The notes under the pieces are model-generated. The model searched no databases and was not told the origin of the DNA. It was given only the letters and a program-made list of their open reading frames with translations. The translations under genes were made by a program, and so were the position numbers. From Propionibacteriaceae bacterium (GTDB lineage: Bacteria > Actinomycetota > Actinomycetes > Propionibacteriales > Propionibacteriaceae), in NCBI GenBank assembly GCA_031260385.1, contig JAIRKB010000198.1, positions 1 through 11,254 on the forward strand: a stretch of 11,254 bases of DNA. The letters are read 5' to 3'. Below are positions 6,390-11,254 of this stretch, piece by piece (position 1 is the first letter of the stretch; every line of letters begins with the position of its first letter).

Positions 6390-7868
6390 ATGAGTCCGGA
6401 TACTATTGCCAGGTGGCAATTTGGAATCACTACGGTTTATCACTTTTTGTTCGTGCCACTCACGATCGCTCTAAGTGTTCTAACCGCAGGGTTGCAAACC
6501 GCCTGGGTTAAAACAGGCAAGGATGCCTATTTGCGCTTGACGAAGTTCTTTGGGAAGTTGTTCCTGATTAACTTCGCCATGGGGGTCGTCACAGGTATCG
6601 TGCAGGAGTTCCAGTTCGGTATGAACTGGTCGGAGTATTCCCGCTTCGTTGGGGATATTTTCGGGGCTCCTCTCGCACTCGAGGCCCTCATCGCGTTCTT
6701 CCTGGAGTCCACCTTCCTCGGATTGTGGATCTTCGGGTGGGATCGCTTGTCCAAGGGGGTACACCTCGCGACCATTTGGTTGGGCGCGGCGGGTACCTTC
6801 ATTTCGTCTATCTTTATCATCGCGGCAAACGCGTGGATGCAGAACCCGACCGGTGCTTGGTATAACGCCGAAGCTGGTCGCGCCGAGTTGACCTCTTTGA
6901 CCCAGGTCATTCTCAACCCGGTCTTCCTCACGCAGTGGCCGCACACTATCGCCGCCTCCTTCGTAACGGCCGGTGCCTTCATGGCAGCGGTTGCGTTCTA
7001 CATGCTGGTCAAGAAGAACGCCGAAGATGCACCCGAAGATGACCTCGTTGCATATCGCAAGGGTGTCAAGCTGGGCGCATGGGTGCTGATCGTGGCTGGC
7101 GCCTGCACGGTTGTGTCGGGCGACTTCCTCGGTAAGGCGATGGTTACCTCACAGCCGACCAAGATGGCGGCCGCCGAAGGCTTGACCGCGGCACTTGATG
7201 ATCCCGCTCGCGTGGGTATTCAGGTGTTCCCCGGTTTCGAGGTCTTCCCCGGCTTCCTGAACTGGCTCTACGGCACCGACTACATTCAGACGGTTCCTGA
7301 ACTAGAGCAGCAGTGGGCCGACAGTGGTTACCTGCAATGGGACCGCAAGGCGAATGTGCCAGTGGCTGGTACACAACTACAGCAGGATTTCGCTGACGAA
7401 CTGGCAAAGATTGACGGGTTATCCCCGGTCAACGCCATTCCAGACGTCACGATTGCCTTCTGGACCTTCCGTCTGATGATCGGTATTGGCTGCCTGGCAG
7501 TCCTCGGTGGCATCTTCTTCTTGTTCATGATTCGTGGCAAGAGGATCCCATCACCGAGCCCAATCCTGACGGCGGTCGCGATTGCGATGCCACTGTTGCC
7601 GTTGCTGGCTAACTCCTCCGGCTGGATCTTCACCGAAATGGGTCGCCAGCCATGGATTGTTAACGGGGTTCTACCGACTCTCCAGGGTCTGTCGCCGTCC
7701 GTTGGCATTTTCAATGTCGCGTTCTCCTTGATTGTGTACACCCTCGTCTACGGCCTGCTGGCAGTGGTTGAGGTTCGGCTGTTGCTGAAGTACATCAAGA
7801 AGGGACTACCGGAAGCCGAAACCGTCGACGTCAAGGATGAGGCTCAGCCTCTATCCTTCGCTTACTAA
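6390..7868 (+). CDS. cydA: Cytochrome bd quinol oxidase subunit I
   Basis: CydA carries hemes b558, b595 and d, oxidises quinol (probably menaquinol here) and reduces oxygen to water in the cytoplasmic membrane. ATG 6390 gives 492 residues and places ARWQFGITTVYHFLF at the N-terminus as in relatives. Upstream in-frame starts at 6378 (ATG) and 6354 (TTG) would add residues that relatives lack. Key residues by alignment to E. coli from memory: His18 (heme ligand, E. coli His19), Glu98 and Glu106 in the membrane, His185 in QWPHT and Met363 in TFRLMIG (heme b558 ligands), Lys258 and Glu263 in the Q-loop phrase SQPTKMAAAEG, and Glu416 next to the GRQPW motif at 418-422. The Q-loop after it is short, as usual in Gram-positive and actinobacterial enzymes, not the long proteobacterial form. 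About nine membrane helices. cydB follows after 19 bases, so the pair is co-transcribed. Confidence 0.95.
   Translation: MSPDTIARWQFGITTVYHFLFVPLTIALSVLTAGLQTAWVKTGKDAYLRLTKFFGKLFLINFAMGVVTGIVQEFQFGMNWSEYSRFVGDIFGAPLALEALIAFFLESTFLGLWIFGWDRLSKGVHLATIWLGAAGTFISSIFIIAANAWMQNPTGAWYNAEAGRAELTSLTQVILNPVFLTQWPHTIAASFVTAGAFMAAVAFYMLVKKNAEDAPEDDLVAYRKGVKLGAWVLIVAGACTVVSGDFLGKAMVTSQPTKMAAAEGLTAALDDPARVGIQVFPGFEVFPGFLNWLYGTDYIQTVPELEQQWADSGYLQWDRKANVPVAGTQLQQDFADELAKIDGLSPVNAIPDVTIAFWTFRLMIGIGCLAVLGGIFFLFMIRGKRIPSPSPILTAVAIAMPLLPLLANSSGWIFTEMGRQPWIVNGVLPTLQGLSPSVGIFNVAFSLIVYTLVYGLLAVVEVRLLLKYIKKGLPEAETVDVKDEAQPLSFAY
6405..6420. promoter_or_regulatory. Short palindrome at the 5' end of the cydA coding region
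   Basis: ATTGCCAGGTGGCAAT is an inverted repeat with 7-bp arms and a 2-bp centre, beginning 15 bases after the A of ATG 6390. If the cydA mRNA is leaderless it would lie at +16 to +31, where it could be a repressor site. The arms fall on codons for conserved residues (IARWQF), so chance is a real alternative. Confidence 0.25.
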
Positions 7869-7887
7869 GAAAGGGGAATGAATAATC

Positions 7888-9021
7888 ATGTTGAATATGC
7901 TTGAAATTATTGTTCCCGCCGCAACGCCTAGCATCTTCCAGGTCATCTGGTTGATCCTTGTAGCCGTGTTGTGGGCTGGCTTCTTCTTCTTCGAAGGCTT
8001 TGACTTCGGCGTTGGGATGCTCGTTCCGTTCCTTGGTAAGTCCGATGAACAACGTCGCGTGATGATCAACGCTCTTGGTCCGCACTGGGATGGTAACGAG
8101 GTCTGGCTGCTGACGGCAGGTGGTGCCATGTTCGCCGCCTTCCCGGCCTGGTATGCCACCTTGTTCTCAGGGTTGTACCTACCGTTGCTGCTCGTGCTCT
8201 TGGGCCTCATCCTCCGTGGTGTCGCTTTCGAGTATCGCTCGAAGAACGAAGGCAAGCTGTGGCGTACGGTCTTTGACTGGATGATCGCAGTCGGCTCCTT
8301 CCTGCCGCCGTTGGTCTTCGGTGTTGGCTTCGCCAACTTCGTCAAGGGCGTGCCGGTTGTTCCGTGTAGTGCACACGCGAGCATTGACTTCGCTGCTTGC
8401 GAGACCGCTTTCGGTGATCCGCTGCTCGTGCCGCGGATCTTCTGGGAGGTCTTCGATGCCTTCACACTAGTCGGCGGGCTCTTGTTCGTCTGCTTGTTCG
8501 TGGCTCACGGCTCGTTCTTCATCGCTTTGAAGACGCGCGGCGAGATCAAGGATCGGGCGCAGAAGTTTGGCAACATCCTCGGCATCGTGGCCTTCATCCT
8601 CGCGGCGGTCTTCGTCGTTTGGGCGAACCTGGTCTACTTCGGCGCTGAGGCGACACCTGGTCAACTACCACTGCTCGGAATCCTCGCTTGGATTACCGGC
8701 GCACTGGCAGTCGTCGGGATTGGCTTCGCTTGGTTCATGAACAGCAAGAATCGTGACGGATGGGCCTTCATTGGCACCACCCTCGGCACGGTCTTGTTGA
8801 CGGTCATGTTCTTCTGCTTCTTCTATCCTGGCCTTGGCTTCGCCAACATCGTTGATGGTGCCGCGACTATGGATATTACGACAGCGTCGAGCTCTCAGCA
8901 CACCCTCGTGTTGATGACGATTGCAGCCGGGGTTCTGGTTCCGATCGTCTTGGCCTACACCGCATGGAGCTACTTCTTCGTCTTCAGGCGTCGCCTGTCG
9001 GTGGAGAATATTCCGGCCTAG
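7888..9021 (+). CDS. cydB: Cytochrome bd quinol oxidase subunit II
   Basis: CydB is the second, heme-poor membrane subunit of the oxidase and forms the heterodimer with CydA. The 377-residue product has eight or nine helices and the family signatures FFEGFDFGVGML near residue 32, then GPHWDGNEVWLLTAGGAMFAAFP from about 64, where Asp68 corresponds to Asp58 of the E. coli proton pathway. LRGVAFEYRSK follows near 110. The length is normal (E. coli 379). ATG 7888 is preceded by AAGGGG at 7871-7876, slightly distant at 11 bases; Met4 is an alternative start. An extracytoplasmic loop near residues 152-180 carries two cysteines, Cys160 and Cys171, which could form a disulfide. The stop codon at 9021 is followed by a strong hairpin before cydDC. 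Coding bias in cydA and cydB is smoother and less extreme in GC than in cydDC, as expected for well-expressed genes. Confidence 0.95.
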   Translation: MLNMLEIIVPAATPSIFQVIWLILVAVLWAGFFFFEGFDFGVGMLVPFLGKSDEQRRVMINALGPHWDGNEVWLLTAGGAMFAAFPAWYATLFSGLYLPLLLVLLGLILRGVAFEYRSKNEGKLWRTVFDWMIAVGSFLPPLVFGVGFANFVKGVPVVPCSAHASIDFAACETAFGDPLLVPRIFWEVFDAFTLVGGLLFVCLFVAHGSFFIALKTRGEIKDRAQKFGNILGIVAFILAAVFVVWANLVYFGAEATPGQLPLLGILAWITGALAVVGIGFAWFMNSKNRDGWAFIGTTLGTVLLTVMFFCFFYPGLGFANIVDGAATMDITTASSSQHTLVLMTIAAGVLVPIVLAYTAWSYFFVFRRRLSVENIPA

Positions 9022-9052
9022 GCTTTGCCTAACTGAAGAAAAACTCTACGGG

Positions 9053-9079
9053 TACGGGGCCGCGTGTAGCGGCCCCGTA
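9053..9079 (+). terminator. Hairpin between cydB and cydDC, probable partial terminator
   Basis: An 11-bp perfect stem (TACGGGGCCGC and its complement) closes a five-base loop GTGTA and is followed by TTCAATTT, a weak U-rich run. It lies 31 bases after the cydB stop and 38 bases before the cydDC start. No convincing new promoter is seen after it, so it probably reduces rather than blocks transcription into cydDC; it could also stabilise the 3' end of the cydAB mRNA. Confidence 0.7.
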
Positions 9080-9117
9080 TTCAATTTACGAGCCCTTATT
9101 GACCATCAAGGATGATG

Positions 9118-11254
9118 ATGACTGAAACCACTCAAGCCGAGCCAACCACGACCACTACGGCTCCAGCCAAAGCCAAAGGTCGCGGACCAGTCGACCCTCG
9201 TCTCGTCCGACGGGCCAAGGCGACACAGGTCTATTTGATCTCCGGCGTGGCGGTCGGCTCGGTAACGGCCGTACTCATCTTGTGCCAAGCCAAGTTGCTC
9301 TCTTCGACGATCGCTTCAGTCTTTTGGGAGCACTCCTTAACGGGAATCGGACTGACCATCGGTCTGCTCGCTCTGGTGTTGATTGGCCGGGCGGTCCTGG
9401 CTTGGGTGTCCTCCTGGCTCGCCCAACGCACCTCCGCCGCCGTCAAGTCCCAACTGCGGCGCGATATTCTGGCGTCCCGGCTTGACTCGCCGGCCCTCCA
9501 AACCTCCTCTTCCTCTTCCCTGGTCAACCTGGTCACCCAAGGTTTAGATGCCCTAGATGGCTATTTTTCGAAGTATCTGCCCCAGTTGCTTTTGGCGGTG
9601 ACCATCCCCGTGATCGTCGGTGGGGCGATCCTGGTCGCCGACTGGCGCTCAGCCCTCATCATCGTCATCACCATCCCCTTCATTCCAATCTTGATGATGT
9701 TGGTTGGTTGGACGACCCGCAAGCAGGTCCAGCGCCGTTGGTCCTTCCAGTCGCGCTTGGCGAGCCACTTCGCTGATCTGGTGGCGGGCCTGCCTACCCT
9801 CCAGGTCTTCGGCCGGGCCAAGGCGCAGGCCGCCGGGCTGAAGCGGACGGAGGATGCCAACCGGCGCGAAACGATGTCGATCCTGCGTTTCTCTTTCCTG
9901 TCGGCGTTCGTCTTGGAACTGTTCTCGACCCTGGCGGTGGCGGTCATAGCCCTAATCATCGCCACCCGGCTGGTCAATCCGGGGGGCGACTCCTCGACAA
10001 TCGACTTCTCAGTGGCTTTGTTTGTCTTGCTGCTGGCCCCCGATGTCTACCTACCGATCCGTCAGGTGGGGGTCCATTATCACGACTCCGCTAACGGTCT
10101 GGCGGCCGCCGAAGCGGCTTTTGCGGAGATCGACCGCGCCGAACGCGCCGGGGCCCCTCGGGTCAGTCGCGACCAGGCAGTGGGCACCGAACCCTACCAG
10201 CCCTCCATCGCAGCGACCGGGTTGACCTACACCTATCCCGGCAGCGATCAACTAATCGGTCCCTTCGACCTGTCCGTCAGTCCGGGACAACTAGTCGCCC
10301 TCGCCGGGCGATCCGGTGGCGGCAAAACCACCCTGCTGAACTGCATCCTCGGCTTCCTGCCGCCCGCCGACCCGGGGAGTCTGCGCCTCGGCGGCGTCGA
10401 GTCAAGCGAGATCGACTGGGCCTTGTGGCGCTCTGGGCTAGCCTATGTTCCCCAAGTCCCCGGCATGATTGACGGTACGATCGCCGACAACGTCCGCTTG
10501 GGCTGGGAGGCGGCCACTGACGAGCAGGTCCGCCAAGTCCTAGCCGCCGCTGGCGCAGCCAACCTCGATCCGGCCCGCAGCGTCGGCGAAGAAGGTGAAG
10601 GCCTCTCCGTCGGCGAACGCCGCCGCGTCGGCATCGCCAGAGCCCTCGCCCGCATCGAAGTCGGCGGCGCCCGCCTCCTAATCCTCGATGAACCGACCGC
10701 CGGCCTCGATGTCGAAACCGAAGCCAAAGTCCTGATCGCCCTCAAAGAGTCCGGCGCTACCGCCCTAGTCGTCTCCCACCGCCCCGCCGTAATGGCCGCC
10801 GCCGACCACGTCATCCACCTCGCCGAAGACCCCGACCCCTCTGGGAACACGGGGACGGTTCCTGGGAACACGGGGACGGTCCTGATGTCTCCCCTTGTCA
10901 GCACGCGTGTCGAGGTTGACGAGGCTGAGCAGGACGCCTCCGTCTCCCCGGTCTTACCGATCGCTCCCGAGGCCTTGCCGGTCGTACTAGATCCGGAGCC
11001 AGACCAGCCAACGAAGCCATCCCGATCACCGCTGCTGAGCCTGGTGTTCTCCTTGTTGGACTCCGTGCCCGGAGCGAAAACCCGTCTTGTCTTAGCGATC
11101 CTGGTGGCGGCTTGTGCCGCGGGGGCGGCCGTCGCCCTAATGGGTACATCCGGGTGGCTGATCTCCCGAGCCGCCGAACGACCCCCCTTCCTTGAACTGT
11201 CGATCGGCGCTGTCGGCGTGCGCTTCTTTGCGATCTCCCGCGCTGTCTTCCGCT
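9118..11254 (+). CDS. cydDC: Fused CydD-CydC ABC exporter for cytochrome bd assembly (3' end outside window)
   Basis: This membrane ATPase is needed to assemble cytochrome bd. It has been described as a cysteine/glutathione exporter and, more recently, as a heme transporter. Of three consecutive ATGs, 9118 fits best because AAGGA ends five bases upstream. About 712 codons are visible and the frame runs off the window. In order: a Thr/Ala/Lys-rich N-tail; the CydD membrane domain (about residues 35-300, with SWLAQRTSAAVKSQLRRDI and LPTLQVFGRAKAQ); and the first nucleotide-binding domain, with Walker A GRSGGGKTT (397-405), a non-canonical signature LSVGE (496-500) instead of LSGGQ, Walker B LLILDEP (Asp524, Glu525) and switch His554. 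A linker of about 70 residues follows, then the CydC membrane domain starting near 638 with GTSGWLISRAAERPP and VRFFAISRAVFR. CydD-CydC fusion is usual in some actinobacteria. The linker contains a tandem 21-bp repeat in frame. Confidence 0.93.
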   Translation, partial: MTETTQAEPTTTTTAPAKAKGRGPVDPRLVRRAKATQVYLISGVAVGSVTAVLILCQAKLLSSTIASVFWEHSLTGIGLTIGLLALVLIGRAVLAWVSSWLAQRTSAAVKSQLRRDILASRLDSPALQTSSSSSLVNLVTQGLDALDGYFSKYLPQLLLAVTIPVIVGGAILVADWRSALIIVITIPFIPILMMLVGWTTRKQVQRRWSFQSRLASHFADLVAGLPTLQVFGRAKAQAAGLKRTEDANRRETMSILRFSFLSAFVLELFSTLAVAVIALIIATRLVNPGGDSSTIDFSVALFVLLLAPDVYLPIRQVGVHYHDSANGLAAAEAAFAEIDRAERAGAPRVSRDQAVGTEPYQPSIAATGLTYTYPGSDQLIGPFDLSVSPGQLVALAGRSGGGKTTLLNCILGFLPPADPGSLRLGGVESSEIDWALWRSGLAYVPQVPGMIDGTIADNVRLGWEAATDEQVRQVLAAAGAANLDPARSVGEEGEGLSVGERRRVGIARALARIEVGGARLLILDEPTAGLDVETEAKVLIALKESGATALVVSHRPAVMAAADHVIHLAEDPDPSGNTGTVPGNTGTVLMSPLVSTRVEVDEAEQDASVSPVLPIAPEALPVVLDPEPDQPTKPSRSPLLSLVFSLLDSVPGAKTRLVLAILVAACAAGAAVALMGTSGWLISRAAERPPFLELSIGAVGVRFFAISRAVFR
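10841..10882. repeat. 21-bp tandem repeat in the CydD-CydC linker, REP-like
   Basis: Two adjoining 21-bp units (10841-10861 and 10862-10882) differ at one base. The core of each is GGGAACACGGGGACGG. Each unit has complementary ends (GGAAC and GTTCC in copy 1), and the junction GTTCCTGGGAAC is itself palindromic. The repeat encodes GNTGTVPGNTGTVL at residues 576-589 of CydDC. Similar GGGAAC...GGGGACGG sequences are, from memory, widespread intergenic repeats in several phyla, often linked with Y1/REP-associated transposases, but that link cannot be tested here. Confidence 0.88.

Noticed and set aside
6398..6407. GGATACTATT shared by the upstream promoter region (6264-6273 area) and early cydA
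   Set aside because: A ten-base match within 150 bases, with no similarity on either side, is within chance.
6323..6511. Open frame of 62 codons overlapping the 5' end of cydA
   Set aside because: It overlaps cydA in another frame for most of its length and the peptide has no recognisable features; the CydA frame is certain.
10443..10904. Minus-strand frame of 153 codons opposite cydDC
   Set aside because: It is antisense to the conserved ATPase domain and arises from GC-biased codon structure.
9318..11254. The LSVGE signature as evidence for a broken CydD ATPase
   Set aside because: Walker A, Walker B with catalytic Glu, and the switch His are all intact, and asymmetric or degenerate signatures occur in heterodimeric ABC exporters.

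Overview
The window looks like chromosomal DNA of a high-GC Gram-positive bacterium (Actinomycetota). The supporting signs are a CCA-adding enzyme tail of actinobacterial type, a cytochrome bd operon whose ABC exporter is a fused CydD-CydC polypeptide, C-ending codon preference, and a possibly leaderless promoter. No phage, plasmid, rRNA, tRNA or CRISPR feature is visible. The genus cannot be fixed from the sequence; a Propionibacteriaceae-like organism is a guess.

Layout. Bases 2-337 are the 3' end of a CCA tRNA nucleotidyltransferase gene (+ strand). It converges on a minus-strand gene for a PstS-like lipoprotein (461-2302). The gap between the two stop codons holds three related 16-bp palindromes spaced exactly 40 bp apart. 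Next comes a minus-strand gene for an unrecognised membrane protein with a proline-rich tail (2425-3108). A compact minus-strand cluster follows, transcribed lemA -> HAD phosphatase -> short MscS-like channel -> EamA exporter (6165 down to 3226), with gaps of only 14, 9 and 7 bases, so it is probably one operon. The MscS-like protein stops just after its beta domain and ends in a tail encoded by a 33-bp tandem repeat.

A divergent control region (6166-6389) separates lemA from the plus-strand block cydA - cydB - hairpin - cydDC (cut off by the window edge). CydA and CydB form the cytochrome bd quinol oxidase, a high-affinity terminal oxidase. CydDC is the ABC exporter needed for its assembly. 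Upstream of cydA there is a TTGTGA-N6-TCACCA dyad that fits a CRP- or Rex-type operator. It is centred about 60 bp upstream of a start codon that may also be the transcription start. A second dyad surrounds another possible -10 box.

The most notable non-genic signals are three repeat families: the 40-bp-phased palindromes at 348-443, the 33-bp tandem pair in the mscS tail, and a 21-bp tandem pair inserted in frame in the linker between the CydD and CydC halves. The last two are GC-rich, palindromic or part-palindromic, and multiples of three in length, so they are tolerated inside reading frames. They resemble dispersed REP-type repeats. No new multi-gene system is evident; the genes themselves are mostly recognisable housekeeping and respiratory functions.
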